Shown in pieces: positions 8,760 to 17,697 of a DNA stretch of 64,000 nucleotides (within the stretch, counting starts at the first letter, position 1; every line of letters begins with the position of its first letter). Source of the DNA: Caballeronia sordidicola (GTDB taxonomy: Bacteria; Pseudomonadota; Gammaproteobacteria; Burkholderiales; Burkholderiaceae). The translations under genes were made by a program, and so were the position numbers. The notes below the pieces were generated by a model. It did no database searches and had not been told where the DNA came from. It was given only the letters and a program-made list of their open reading frames with translations. Where the stretch lies: the NCBI RefSeq assembly GCF_001544455.2, contig NZ_FCOC02000002.1:248001-312000 (forward strand), written 5' to 3'.

Positions 8760-9707
8760 TCACGCTGGATCGCTGACCTCGTTCAGCAGCGTGACATCTT
8801 CTGGAGAAAGGGTGATGCGCGTGGCTTCGGCGAGGCTTTCCAGTTGTTTGACCGACGTCGCGCTGGCAATCGGCGCGGTCACGCTGGGACGGGCGATCAG
8901 CCACGCGAGCGCGATTGTAGCGGGCGCCACGCCGTGACGATCGGCGACCTTGACTAGCGCTTCGATGATCGCCAAACCGCGATCATTCAGGTAGCCCGTC
9001 ACCTTTGCGCCGCGCGCTGCGTTTTCGGTATCGGCTTTCGAGCGGTATTTCCCGCTCAGAAAACCGCTCGCCAGGCTGTAATACGTCACAACGGAAACCT
9101 TGTGCGCCGTGGCAACCGGCTCCTGATCGCCTTCATAACCCGCGCGGTCGTACAGGTTGTATTCCGGCTGCAACACCTGATAGCCCGCAATCCCCTCCTT
9201 CGCGGAAATCTTCAGCGCTTCTTCCAGGCGTTCTCCCGTGTAGTTTGAAGCGCCGATAACCCTCACCTTACCCGCCGCAATCAGCTTCTGGTAAGCGCCG
9301 AGCGTGTCGAGGAGCGGAGTTTTATCATCGTCGCGATGAGAGAAATAGACGTCGATGTAGTCCGTCTTCAGCCGCTTGAGCGAGTCGTTCACCGCCGCCT
9401 CGATGTTCGCCGCCGACAGCCCCGGCCGCGTGCTCAGCATGCCGACTTTCGTGGCAAGCACGACTTTGTCGCGCTTGCCGCTTTCTTTTAGCCACTTGCC
9501 GATGATCGTCTCCGATTCACCGCCCTGATGCCCGTCGACCCAGGCGGAGTAGACGTCGGCGGTATCGATGAAATTGAGGCCGTGGTCAACAAATGCGTCG
9601 AGCAGCGAGAACGACGTGCGCTCGTCGGCGGTCCAGCCGAACACGTTGCCACCGAAGACGAGCGGCGCGACCTTGAGATCCGAAGTACCGATGGTGCGGT
9701 GTTGCAT
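8760..9707 (-). CDS. Aldo/keto reductase
   Basis: A 315-residue NAD(P)H-dependent aldo/keto reductase (TIM barrel). The catalytic tetrad is visible: Asp in FIDTADVYSAW, Tyr of the same motif, Lys in VVLATKVG and His in YFSHRDDD. The C-terminal cofactor-binding portion contains PIASATSVKQLESLAEA. The ATG at 9707 is chosen because CAGGAG lies 6 nt upstream and MQHRTIGTSDLKV is the usual family beginning; the frame is open 29 codons further without support. Substrate unknown. It is divergent from fliC. Confidence 0.9.
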   Translation of the reverse strand: MQHRTIGTSDLKVAPLVFGGNVFGWTADERTSFSLLDAFVDHGLNFIDTADVYSAWVDGHQGGESETIIGKWLKESGKRDKVVLATKVGMLSTRPGLSAANIEAAVNDSLKRLKTDYIDVYFSHRDDDKTPLLDTLGAYQKLIAAGKVRVIGASNYTGERLEEALKISAKEGIAGYQVLQPEYNLYDRAGYEGDQEPVATAHKVSVVTYYSLASGFLSGKYRSKADTENAARGAKVTGYLNDRGLAIIEALVKVADRHGVAPATIALAWLIARPSVTAPIASATSVKQLESLAEATRITLSPEDVTLLNEVSDPA

Positions 9708-9858
9708 GGCGGCTCCTGATGTGTGCGGTTGAGAGAAGTCCTCGAAAAAGAATACCCGTGAATCCTCATGCCCGCAGGCGGCGACCCATTGCAAAACCCT
9801 TACGGCAAACGTTTTTCCATGTTTTCGCTATTCCTTCTACAAATCGTTTTCTAATTCC

Positions 9859-9885
9859 TCAAGTTTTTTTCCAAGGGGCCGCTAA
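9859..9885 (+). promoter_or_regulatory. Sigma-28 (FliA) promoter of fliC
   Basis: TCAAGTTT, 11 nt, GCCGCTAA matches the FliA consensus TAAAGTTT-N11-GCCGATAA with exact spacing, 107 nt upstream of the fliC start. Confidence 0.85.
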
Positions 9886-9992
9886 CCCAAGTAGGCGGCC
9901 GGCTAACACGCTCGGAACCGCCAGGCAACAGGACGGCGTAGTAGCCAAAAACAGCCCTTTAGCTCACACAGCTTCTTCAGGAGAAATCCAAA

Positions 9993-11207
9993 ATGATCGG
10001 TATTAACAGCAATATCAACTCGCTGGTCGCTCAGCAAAACCTGGGCAGCACGCAGAGCGCGCTGTCGTCGGCCATCACCCGCCTGTCGTCGGGCAAGCGC
10101 ATCAACAGCGCAGCGGATGACGCAGCAGGACAGGCCATCGCATCGCGCATGACGTCGCAAATCAACGGCCTGAACCAAGGTGTGTCGAACGCGAATGACG
10201 GCGTTTCGATGACGCAAACGGCATCGAGCGGTCTGAGCCAGATCACCGACAACCTGCAACGTATTCGCCAACTGGCCGTGCAGGCTTCGAGCGGCTCGCT
10301 GTCGGCAACCGACCAGGCTGCGCTTCAGTCGGAAGTGACGCAGCGTATCAGTGAAATCAACCGCATTTCGTCGCAAACCACGTACAACGGCACGAACCTG
10401 CTGGATGGTTCGGCTGGCGTGAAGAGCTTCCAGGTTGGCGCGAACGTTGGCCAGTCGATCAGCATCGATCTGGGCGCATCGGCCAACGTATCGGCACTGA
10501 AGCTCGGCGGCGGTTTTCCGCAAAAGGGCACGACAGTCGGCAGCATCGACGGCCTGTCGTTGAATGACACGGGCGCGTTTGTCGCAGCCACCGCAGCTGC
10601 CCCCGCAGCTATCACGACGGTCAACGTCATTGCCGACGGCAAGGGCGGTTATACCTATACGGACCAGAACAACAAGGCGCTCGGCGACGGCACGGGAACC
10701 GAAGTCATCCCGGCGTCCGATGGCGGCGACGGTACGGCTACCTACAAGTTCACGGCTTCGAACGTCATCACGACCACGACCGCCGGCGGCAAGAACTCAA
10801 GCGTGCTGGCTGCTACGGCAATGGATACGGGAGGCGCCGCTACCGACCAGCAAAAAACTGAACTCGCTTCGTTCGACGCCAACAGCACGCCGCCGCAAGT
10901 GTCGGCGATCGACATCAGCACCGCCGACGGCGCATCGAGCGCTATCGAATCGATCGATAACGCGCTGAACAGCGTCAACGCACTGCAATCGGAACTGGGC
11001 GCCGTCCAGAACCGTTTCAGCTCGGTAGCCACGACGCAGCAAGCGCAATCGACGGACTTGTCGTCGGCTCAATCGCAAATCACCGACGCGGACTTCGCGC
11101 AGGAAACCGCGAACCTGAGCAAGGCGCAAGTGCTGCAGCAAGCAGGTATCTCGGTGCTCGCACAGGCCAACTCGCTGCCGCAACAAGTCCTGAAGCTCCT
11201 CGGCTAA
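9993..11207 (+). CDS. fliC: Flagellin
   Basis: A 404-residue flagellin, the main filament subunit exported by the flagellar type III system. The conserved D0/D1 N-terminus (MIGINSNINSLVAQQNL, LSSGKRINSAADDAAGQ) and C-terminus (LGAVQNRFSS, DADFAQETANLSKAQVLQQAG, SLPQQVLKLLG) are intact. The middle, about residues 175-310, is Gly/Thr/Ala-rich and is the variable surface-exposed D2/D3 region. The ribosome site is CAGGAG and the start is preceded by a FliA promoter. It heads the fliC-fliD-fliT block. Confidence 0.97.
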   Translation: MIGINSNINSLVAQQNLGSTQSALSSAITRLSSGKRINSAADDAAGQAIASRMTSQINGLNQGVSNANDGVSMTQTASSGLSQITDNLQRIRQLAVQASSGSLSATDQAALQSEVTQRISEINRISSQTTYNGTNLLDGSAGVKSFQVGANVGQSISIDLGASANVSALKLGGGFPQKGTTVGSIDGLSLNDTGAFVAATAAAPAAITTVNVIADGKGGYTYTDQNNKALGDGTGTEVIPASDGGDGTATYKFTASNVITTTTAGGKNSSVLAATAMDTGGAATDQQKTELASFDANSTPPQVSAIDISTADGASSAIESIDNALNSVNALQSELGAVQNRFSSVATTQQAQSTDLSSAQSQITDADFAQETANLSKAQVLQQAGISVLAQANSLPQQVLKLLG

Positions 11208-11228
11208 GCATTTTTGACAGCGAGCTAA

Positions 11229-11259
11229 CCGGCGCGCGCGACGCTACAATGCGCGCCGG
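11229..11259 (+). terminator. Stem-loop after fliC
   Basis: Perfect 9-bp stem CCGGCGCGC / GCGCGCCGG, 22 nt after the fliC stop. It has no strong T tail, so it may stabilise the fliC mRNA or act as a weak terminator. Confidence 0.55.
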
Positions 11260-11312
11260 CTGAAACACCCGCATCACAGCGGTAGTTGCAGCAAAAAAGA
11301 AGCATAAAACCG

Positions 11313-11332
11313 CTGGGAGGCTTGCCTCCCAG
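11313..11332 (+). terminator. Second stem-loop between fliC and fliD
   Basis: Perfect 9-bp stem CTGGGAGGC / GCCTCCCAG with a 2-nt loop, lacking a T run. Together with the hairpin at 11229 it may attenuate read-through from abundant fliC mRNA into fliD. Confidence 0.5.
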
Positions 11333-11389
11333 TTCGCGTTTCCGGGATTTATCGAGTGATTTCCGGCCCACGCCCGAACGGAGCAATGC

Positions 11390-12919
11390 ATGAGCACGAT
11401 ACCCATTTCGTCAACCGGTTCCACCGTTGACCCGAACAGCGCGGTCCAGCAGGCCGCACAGTCGATCATTAGCGGCTCGACCGGGTCGACAATGGACGTG
11501 AACTCCCTGGTCACCGCGCTCGTCAACGCGAAAATCGCGGGCCAGACCGATACCCTCAATAGCAAGACCACAGCGGACAACACGCAGGTCACCGCACTCG
11601 GCACGCTGAAATCCGTCATGTCCCTGTTGCAGGCGTCTCTTTCGGCGCTCTCGGACGGCACGACGCTTTCAGCCTTCACCGCGACCGGCGACGGCAAGGG
11701 AATCACCGCAAAGGGCACCTCCGGCGCAGTGGCGGGCTCCTATTCCGTGCAGGTCTCGAATATCGCGACGTCGCAATCGATCACTTCGGGCGCATTCAAG
11801 ACGACCGACACGCTCGGCACCGGCACGATGACTATCTCGGTCGGCGGCAAGAACATGTCGATCCCCGTCACGTCGAGCAACAACACGCTGGCAGGCATTG
11901 CATCGGCGATCAATTCGGCATCGGGCAATCCGGGCGTGACGGCCGCTATCGTGAACGGCACGGACGGTGCGCATCTGGTGCTGCGTTCGTCGGCGACAGG
12001 TGTATCGAACGGGATCAATGTCACGATCTCGGGAACGGCATCGGGCGACGCCTTGAACAGCCTCGCCGTGACATCGGGCACGGCCCCCGCACCCGCAAAC
12101 AGCACGGAAACCGCCGGTAATTACACGGGGTCGGTGACCACGGTTGCATCGGGTAGCTGGACGCAGAGCGTAGCCGGCGAAGACGCAAACTTCTCGATCG
12201 CGGGCACGCCGGGAACTAGCGCAAGCAACACGATCACCACGGCGCTCAGTGGCGTTTCCATGACGCTGGATTCCACCTCGGTCGGCACCACGCAAACACT
12301 GACTGTCGCGCCCGATACGAGCGGACAGGCAACGGCGATCACCGCCTTCGTCACGGCTTACAACAACTACATGAGCACGGTCCAGTCGCTGACTTCGTTC
12401 GATTCGACCCAGGCGACAGGCTCGCAGGGCGGCGCGCTGCTCGGCGACTCGATGATGAACACGATCCGCAACACGCTATCCAGTGCCATCAGCGGTGCGG
12501 TCGGCACGGGCGCGTCAGCGGTCAATCTCGCTTCCATTGGTATTACGCTGCAGCCGGACGGAACGCTTAAGACCGACACCGACGCGCTGAACGCCGCGCT
12601 CAGCAGCGATCCGCAAACCGTCGCGACGTTGTTCAATTCGAAAAACGGCGTCGCCGCGAATATGAACAACGACCTGACGTCATTCCTCGCGACCGGCGGC
12701 ATCATGGATACGCGCTCAAGCGCGCTGACCGCCGACCTGAAGAGCCTCACCGACCAGCAAACCCAGCTCACCGCCTACGCGGCGCAGTTGACGACGTCGT
12801 ACAACGCGCAATTCACCGCGCTGAACACGCTGATGTCGCAATCGCAAAGCAATGCCAACTACCTGACGCAGCTCTTCGGCGGTACAAACAGCGCGGGCGC
12901 GCTTGCGACCAACAAGTAA
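11390..12919 (+). CDS. fliD: Flagellar filament cap protein (hook-associated protein 2)
   Basis: A 509-residue FliD, which forms the pentameric cap that folds flagellin at the filament tip. The N-terminal FliD_N domain carries MDVNSLVTALVNAKI and the C-terminal FliD_C carries ASIGITLQPDGTLKTD and the terminal coiled region LTDQQTQLTAYAAQLTTSYNAQFTALN. The middle is Ser/Thr/Gly-rich, as is usual. GGAG lies 6 nt before the ATG. It follows fliC and precedes the fliT-like chaperone gene by 12 nt. Confidence 0.95.
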   Translation: MSTIPISSTGSTVDPNSAVQQAAQSIISGSTGSTMDVNSLVTALVNAKIAGQTDTLNSKTTADNTQVTALGTLKSVMSLLQASLSALSDGTTLSAFTATGDGKGITAKGTSGAVAGSYSVQVSNIATSQSITSGAFKTTDTLGTGTMTISVGGKNMSIPVTSSNNTLAGIASAINSASGNPGVTAAIVNGTDGAHLVLRSSATGVSNGINVTISGTASGDALNSLAVTSGTAPAPANSTETAGNYTGSVTTVASGSWTQSVAGEDANFSIAGTPGTSASNTITTALSGVSMTLDSTSVGTTQTLTVAPDTSGQATAITAFVTAYNNYMSTVQSLTSFDSTQATGSQGGALLGDSMMNTIRNTLSSAISGAVGTGASAVNLASIGITLQPDGTLKTDTDALNAALSSDPQTVATLFNSKNGVAANMNNDLTSFLATGGIMDTRSSALTADLKSLTDQQTQLTAYAAQLTTSYNAQFTALNTLMSQSQSNANYLTQLFGGTNSAGALATNK

Positions 12920-12931
12920 CGGAGCCAGACG

Positions 12932-13231
12932 ATGAACCAGGAAGAACTGATCGCCCGGGCATGGGTGCTGACGGAAGCCATAGAAAGCGCAGCCGCCGAT
13001 AACGACTGGCCGCGCGCCGCGGAACTGACGAACACACGCTCGCCGCTTTTGATGTCATTGCAAGCCGATCAGTCCGCCGACTCGATGGTCACGATTCGCC
13101 GGATCCAGGCGAGCATTGCCGCGATCATGCACGCGGCGACATCGGCGGAAACGGCGTTGATGAGGAATCACCGGCAAGCGATGAACCAGGCGAACGCCGC
13201 CAGCCGATATCAGCAAGCGGCGCGGTTCTGA
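12932..13231 (+). CDS. fliT: FliT-like flagellar export chaperone
   Basis: A 99-residue, mostly helical protein encoded 12 nt after fliD. FliT proteins are small four-helix chaperones that hold FliD until export and can also restrain FlhDC. Sequence identity within the family is low, so the call rests on size, helical composition (ARAWVLTEAIESAAADNDW, ASIAAIMHAATSAETALM) and the fliC-fliD-fliT order. The ribosome site is GGAG before the ATG. It ends just before a strong terminator. Confidence 0.8.
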   Translation: MNQEELIARAWVLTEAIESAAADNDWPRAAELTNTRSPLLMSLQADQSADSMVTIRRIQASIAAIMHAATSAETALMRNHRQAMNQANAASRYQQAARF

Positions 13232-13300
13232 CGCCGCAATAAAGAGACAACGCAGAACAACAACAGATGCGCGGTAAGCACGACGCGCAATGTGATTGAT

Positions 13301-13324
13301 GCCCGCTTCGGCGGGCTTTTTTTT
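13301..13324. terminator. Terminator of the fliCDT block
   Basis: GCCCGC / GCGGGC stem with TTCG-type loop followed by eight T, between fliT and the converging exchanger gene. Confidence 0.9.
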
Positions 13325-13339
13325 GCGCGCCGGATAGCC

Positions 13340-14350
13340 CTAGCGCCCCAGTGTCAGCGCAAGGTAGAACGCATAAAGCCCGCCGTTCACGAGCAGCGCC
13401 CACAGCACGATTCCGCCTTTCTTCGCATTGAGCCGCAGCCATGCGGCGGCGGCGAGCGTGATCAGCACGCCGGTCAGCACTTCGACGCGCGGCTCCCAAG
13501 GCGTCAGCATGATGCCGATACCTGGCAGCAGCGTGCCCTGGAACACCATCGCGCCGGTAATGTTGCCGAATGCGAGCGTATCCTTGCCGCGCCGCGCCCA
13601 GATGATGCTGTTCACCTTTTCGGGCAATTCGGTTGCAATCGGGATGATGATCAGCGAAAGCAGCAGCGCCGATATCCCCAGTACATGCGACACGCCCTCC
13701 ACGCCCGCAATAAACCCCTTTGCCCCGCCAACCAGCAGCGCAGTGCCGACCGCCATCTGCAACACGATGGTCGCAAGCGTCGTAGGCAAACCCAGGCGCG
13801 CGATCAACAGCCGCTCGGGCGCTTCCGTGCCGTGCCCCTTCTCCACCAGACCCGCGGACGCCCGGAACGTCGTGATCACATACACCACGTACACGCCGAC
13901 CAGACCGGCAGCAAACAGAGCCCGCACTTCCCACGCGTGATGCGGGACGAACATCGCGCCGGCCGCGATCAGGAATGCACACAGGAAGAAGTTGAGATCG
14001 CGGGTAAAGCCGGTATGTTCGGGCGTGACGAGACCTTTGAGGCCGCGCATCTTGAGAACGGCGACCGCCATCAGGCAGGTGGACAGCGTTGCGAGCATCA
14101 GCGGCGCGCCAAGAATGGCGCCCACACCAATTTCCTCGTTGACCGCACGGCTTGCCGTGCCGCCCATCAACGCGATGATCGGCACCGTGGTTTCAGGCAA
14201 CGCAGTGCCAATGGCCGCGAACAGCGAACCCGTGACGCCTTCGGATATGCCGAGTTTTTCGCCGAGATGCTCCAGCGCGTTGGTGAACAATTCCGATGCC
14301 GCCAGAATCACCACGAGCATGATGGCGAGTTGCAGGAATAGCAGTGTCAT
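13340..14350 (-). CDS. Sodium/calcium exchanger (CaCA) family transporter, probable Mn2+/Ca2+ exporter
   Basis: A 336-residue inner-membrane antiporter with about ten hydrophobic segments. The two inverted alpha repeats that define the family are visible: GTALPETTVPIIALMGG in the N-terminal half and IPIATELPEKVNSIIWARR in the C-terminal half, each with the ion-binding acidic residue. The ATG at 14350 is chosen for GAGG 6 nt upstream; the frame is open 12 codons earlier. Its leader carries a yybP-ykoY riboswitch (14505-14612), which senses Mn2+, so this member probably exports Mn2+ or is induced by it. The family call is firm; the ion is an inference from the riboswitch. Confidence 0.88.
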   Translation of the reverse strand: MTLLFLQLAIMLVVILAASELFTNALEHLGEKLGISEGVTGSLFAAIGTALPETTVPIIALMGGTASRAVNEEIGVGAILGAPLMLATLSTCLMAVAVLKMRGLKGLVTPEHTGFTRDLNFFLCAFLIAAGAMFVPHHAWEVRALFAAGLVGVYVVYVITTFRASAGLVEKGHGTEAPERLLIARLGLPTTLATIVLQMAVGTALLVGGAKGFIAGVEGVSHVLGISALLLSLIIIPIATELPEKVNSIIWARRGKDTLAFGNITGAMVFQGTLLPGIGIMLTPWEPRVEVLTGVLITLAAAAWLRLNAKKGGIVLWALLVNGGLYAFYLALTLGR

Positions 14351-14442
14351 GCCGCACCTCGCAATGAGGCGTACTGGCAATAGCAACGCAAGGAGAGGCT
14401 TGTGACCGATGCAGGGTGTTTTTGTTTTGGAGACACGATGAT

Positions 14443-14497
14443 TTCACGGTCGGACGTCAGCAAACCAGGGTGCTATCCCGCGCCGTCCGACCGTGAA
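14443..14497 (-). promoter_or_regulatory. Expression-platform hairpin downstream of the riboswitch
   Basis: A perfect 14-bp stem, TTCACGGTCGGACG / CGTCCGACCGTGAA, lies between the aptamer and the exchanger start. No T run follows it on the minus strand, so control may be through mRNA folding and access rather than a classic terminator. Confidence 0.6.
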
Positions 14498-14504
14498 CGA
14501 CAAG

Positions 14505-14612
14505 ATGCACCCATGGTCTCGCCAAACCTGACCGGTCGAACGCGCCACGGCACCAGCCGAGTATGTTGACGCGTCCTCCTCCCATTGCGGAAGGAAGGCT
14601 ACTCCCCAAAGA
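14505..14612 (-). ncRNA. yybP-ykoY manganese riboswitch
   Basis: On the minus strand the leader contains GGGGAGTAGCC, then CGTCAACATACTCGGC and finally GGCGAGACCATG, the three conserved segments of the yybP-ykoY aptamer, in order and with the expected spacing. This riboswitch binds Mn2+ and turns on Mn exporters or related transporters. It lies upstream of the CaCA-family gene on the same strand, which supports the assignment. Confidence 0.9.
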
Positions 14613-14870
14613 CGGGCACGAGTTTAGCGTGCGCCCGCCGATTAGGCAAGGCGGCGCGGCGGCGTGAATCGTGTCCATATCGATATCCCGAATCGGTCGT
14701 TGTAGCGGAAATAACGTTTCAGTAAGCTACGGCGACGCGCCTTTGTTGCACGGAACCGTGTGCCAGAACGCGCCGTACAATAAGTTGCAATGCAGTCGCA
14801 ACACCGCCTGAACGCCGCCGCATCAAAAAATGACCAATTAACCGACGACACCGTCAAAACGGGAGATCTC

Positions 14871-16457
14871 ATGCGCTTCAGAATGCTCGCAGCCGCAGTC
14901 CTGGCCATCGCGCCAATGCTCGCGATCGCAAAACCGCTTACCGTGTGCACGGAATCGAGTCCGGACGGTTTCGATGTCGTGCAGTTCAATTCGCTCGTGA
15001 CGACCAACGCGTCCGCGGACGTGATTTTCAACACGCTCGTTTCCTACGATGAAGTCGCGAAAAAAGTCACGCCGGCACTCGCCGAAAAGTGGGACGTGAG
15101 CGCGGACGGGCTGACCTACACGTTCCATCTGCGGCCGAACGTGGCGTTCCAGAGCACGGATTACTTCAAGCCATCGAGGAAACTGACGGCCGACGACGTG
15201 GTGTTCTCGTTCGACCGCATGCTCTCGGACAGCAATCCATGGCACAAGGTAGCCGGCGCAAGCGGCTTTCCCCACGCGCAATCAATGGGCCTGGTCAAGC
15301 TGATCAAGTCGGTGCAAAAGGTCGATGACAACACCGTGACGTTCGTGCTCAACACGCCGAACGCGACCTTCGTGCCCATCTTGACGATGGGTTTTGCATC
15401 GATATATTCGGCTGAATATGCCGATCAGTTGCTCAAGGCGGGTAAGGAAACCGACCTGAACGCGAAGCCCATCGGCACGGGTCCATTCGTGTTGAAAAGC
15501 TATACGAAAGACGCCGTGATTCGCTATGACGTGAACCCCGCGTACTGGGGCGCGAAGCCGAAGGTTGACCGCCTGATCTACGCGATCACGCCCGATGCCT
15601 CCGTGCGCGCGCAGAAAATCAAGGCGGGTGAATGCCAGATCGCGTTGTCGCCGAAGCCGCAGGACGTGATCGACGCCAAGAAAGGAGGCTCGATCAAGGT
15701 GGTCGAAACGCCGGCATTCATGACGGCGTTCGTGGCGCTGAACACGCAGAAAAAGCCGCTCGATAACCCCAAGGTTCGCCAGGCGCTGAACGAAGCATTC
15801 GATCGCACGACGTACTTGAAGACCGTTTTCGAGAACACGGCGACGCCCGCTGTAAATCCGTTCCCGCCGAACACGTGGAGCTATGACAAACAGGTCACGC
15901 CGTATGCGTATTCGGTCGATCGCGCGAAAAAACTTCTCGCCGATGCAGGCTATCCCAATGGCTTCGATACAACCATCTGGGTGCGTCCGAACGGCAGCGT
16001 GCTGAATCCCAACCCGAAAGCCGGCGCGGAATTGCTGCAAGCGGATCTGGCGAAGATCGGCGTGAAGGCGCAGGTCAAGGTGATCGAATGGGGCGAGCTG
16101 ATCAAGGAAGCGAAGCAAGGCCAGCACGACATGTTGTTCATGGGCTGGGCCGGCGACAACGGCGATCCGGATAACTACCTCTCGCCGCTCTTTAGTTGCG
16201 CCGCGGTGCGCTCGGGCATCAACTTCGCGCGCTTCTGCGATCCGACGCTGGATCGTTTGATCGACGAAGGCAAGGGATCGGCGGATATCGGCAAGCGCAC
16301 CAAGGCTTACACCGAGGCGCAGCAGATCATCCACGATCAGGCGCTGTGGATTCCGCTCGGTTATCCGACCGCATCCGCGCTCACGCAAAGCAATGTCAGC
16401 GGATATCGTGTCAGTCCGTTTGGACGACAGAACTTCGTCAGCGTGTCCGTGCAGTAA
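14871..16457 (+). CDS. Dipeptide ABC transporter substrate-binding protein, DppA-like
   Basis: A 528-residue family-5 periplasmic binding protein. The ATG at 14871 has GGGAGA upstream and starts a signal peptide (MRFRMLAAAVLAIAPMLAIA). The mature protein shows SBP_bac_5 landmarks: VTPALAEKWDVSADGLTYTF, KLTADDVVFSFDRM, NPIGTGPF-type motif AKPIGTGPFV, and the late GDNGDPDNYLSPLF. The SDSNPWH stretch and AVNPFPPNTWSYD resemble E. coli DppA, so dipeptides (or heme-like or opine ligands) are plausible. No permease or ATPase genes are adjacent, so it must work with subunits encoded elsewhere. Confidence 0.9.
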   Translation: MRFRMLAAAVLAIAPMLAIAKPLTVCTESSPDGFDVVQFNSLVTTNASADVIFNTLVSYDEVAKKVTPALAEKWDVSADGLTYTFHLRPNVAFQSTDYFKPSRKLTADDVVFSFDRMLSDSNPWHKVAGASGFPHAQSMGLVKLIKSVQKVDDNTVTFVLNTPNATFVPILTMGFASIYSAEYADQLLKAGKETDLNAKPIGTGPFVLKSYTKDAVIRYDVNPAYWGAKPKVDRLIYAITPDASVRAQKIKAGECQIALSPKPQDVIDAKKGGSIKVVETPAFMTAFVALNTQKKPLDNPKVRQALNEAFDRTTYLKTVFENTATPAVNPFPPNTWSYDKQVTPYAYSVDRAKKLLADAGYPNGFDTTIWVRPNGSVLNPNPKAGAELLQADLAKIGVKAQVKVIEWGELIKEAKQGQHDMLFMGWAGDNGDPDNYLSPLFSCAAVRSGINFARFCDPTLDRLIDEGKGSADIGKRTKAYTEAQQIIHDQALWIPLGYPTASALTQSNVSGYRVSPFGRQNFVSVSVQ

Positions 16458-16470
16458 TTGTTGTTCCTTG

Positions 16471-16508
16471 AAAAGCCGGGCGCCCTTTTAAAAGCGCCCG
16501 GCTTTTTT
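16471..16508. terminator. Terminator of the DppA-like gene
   Basis: Perfect 13-bp stem AAAAGCCGGGCGC / GCGCCCGGCTTTT with T tail; it overlaps the very end of the converging MBL gene by one or two bases and can serve both. Confidence 0.9.
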
Positions 16509-17586
16509 ACGCTGGCGCGAAACGGATCACACCGTCAGCTTCCTGCGTACTCCGCACGAGTTCGCCTTGCAGCCATAGCAGATGCAAATGGGCCAACGCT
16601 TCGCCGAGCGCGAACGTCATCTGGTGTACATCGAGAGGACGCTTGAACATGATCGGCACAATATCCGCCGCGCTTTGCGGCTTGATCGCGCAGGCCTCGC
16701 GCACTTCCGCCAGGCGCGCGGCGTGATGATCGCGAAGCTGCCCAATGCGCGTATGCATGCCACGAAACGGCTTGCCGTGCGAAGGCAGGACAAGCGTGTC
16801 GGCGGGTAACGTTTCGTATCGGCCGAGAGATTCCAGGAACAGGGCCACCGGATTGCTCTCCGGTTCAATGGCAAACACCGACACGTTGGTCGATATACGC
16901 GGCAAAACCATATCGCCGGAAATCAACACGTTGTTTTCAGCGCAGTAGAACGCGCAATGTTCGGGCGAATGGCCGAAGCCCGTAATCACTTCCCAGTCGC
17001 GGCCGCCGATCCTGACCTTATCGCCATTGCGCAGACGGCGGAAATGCGGCGGTATGGACGGCACGAGCTTCGGGTAATACGTATCGCGTTTGCGCAGGGC
17101 TTCGAGCGATGCCGGATCCCGCATGCCATGCCGCGCGAAGTGCTGCGCGGCGCGTTCGCCGCCTGCGTCAGAACCGTCGCCGCTCGACATCACGCGGCCC
17201 ATTGCGTATTCGCCGTGCGACATCCAGAGCCTGACTGGACCCCAGCGTTTCTTCTCGCCGCCGTTGCAGATCCAGTCGGCAAGACCGAGGTGATCCGGAT
17301 GGCAATGCGTGACGATCACGCGCAGCACCGGCAAGCCGTCCAGCAATGAACTGAAGACGCGCTCCCAGTTGGCGCGGATGGTTTCGTCGGAAATACCGCA
17401 ATCGATGATGGTCCAGCCTTTCACGCCATCGATTTCATCGCGCATGACCCAGAGATTGATGTGATCGAGCGCAAACGGCAACGGCATGCGTACCCAGAAG
17501 ACGCCAGGCGTGACTTCCATTGCGTGGCCGGATTCGGGAAGCCGGTCGGCGAAGACGTAGTCCAGTTGCTGTTCGAGCGGATTCAT
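16507..17586 (-). CDS. MBL-fold metallo-hydrolase
   Basis: A 359-residue metallo-beta-lactamase-fold enzyme. The metal site motif THCHPDHLGLADW is near residue 110, followed by the later ligands in GHSPEHCAFY and SGDMVLP, and LPSHGKPF near the end. The C-terminal winged-helix-like extension (HQMTFALGEALAHLHLLWLQGEL) is typical of the LACTB2-like group. Start ATG 17586 has GGAG upstream; the frame is open 22 codons further. It is divergent from a LiuR-like MerR regulator across a 110-bp region with an operator-like palindrome, suggesting control by that regulator. Confidence 0.88.
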   Translation of the reverse strand: MNPLEQQLDYVFADRLPESGHAMEVTPGVFWVRMPLPFALDHINLWVMRDEIDGVKGWTIIDCGISDETIRANWERVFSSLLDGLPVLRVIVTHCHPDHLGLADWICNGGEKKRWGPVRLWMSHGEYAMGRVMSSGDGSDAGGERAAQHFARHGMRDPASLEALRKRDTYYPKLVPSIPPHFRRLRNGDKVRIGGRDWEVITGFGHSPEHCAFYCAENNVLISGDMVLPRISTNVSVFAIEPESNPVALFLESLGRYETLPADTLVLPSHGKPFRGMHTRIGQLRDHHAARLAEVREACAIKPQSAADIVPIMFKRPLDVHQMTFALGEALAHLHLLWLQGELVRSTQEADGVIRFAPA

Positions 17587-17629
17587 GCGGGTCGATCTCC
17601 GGGTTGTCGATTCTTGCAATACCGCCAAG

Positions 17630-17650
17630 TTGACGCTAACGTTAACCTGC
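17630..17650. promoter_or_regulatory. Operator-like palindrome between MBL and MerR genes
   Basis: TTGACGCTAACGTTAACCTGC contains a perfect TAACGTTA core (17637-17644) inside an imperfect inverted repeat. LiuR-type MerR regulators use ACGT-centred palindromes, so this is a plausible shared operator for the two divergent genes. Confidence 0.5.
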
Positions 17651-17697
17651 ATTTTACAGCGGTTCTTAAAAGCCGTTCAGCGCACTTCCAGGTTCAA

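Noticed and set aside
12000..12400. Repeated Ser/Thr/Gly-rich coding sequence in fliD as a possible repeat element
   Set aside because: It is ordinary low-complexity coding sequence in the variable part of the cap protein.
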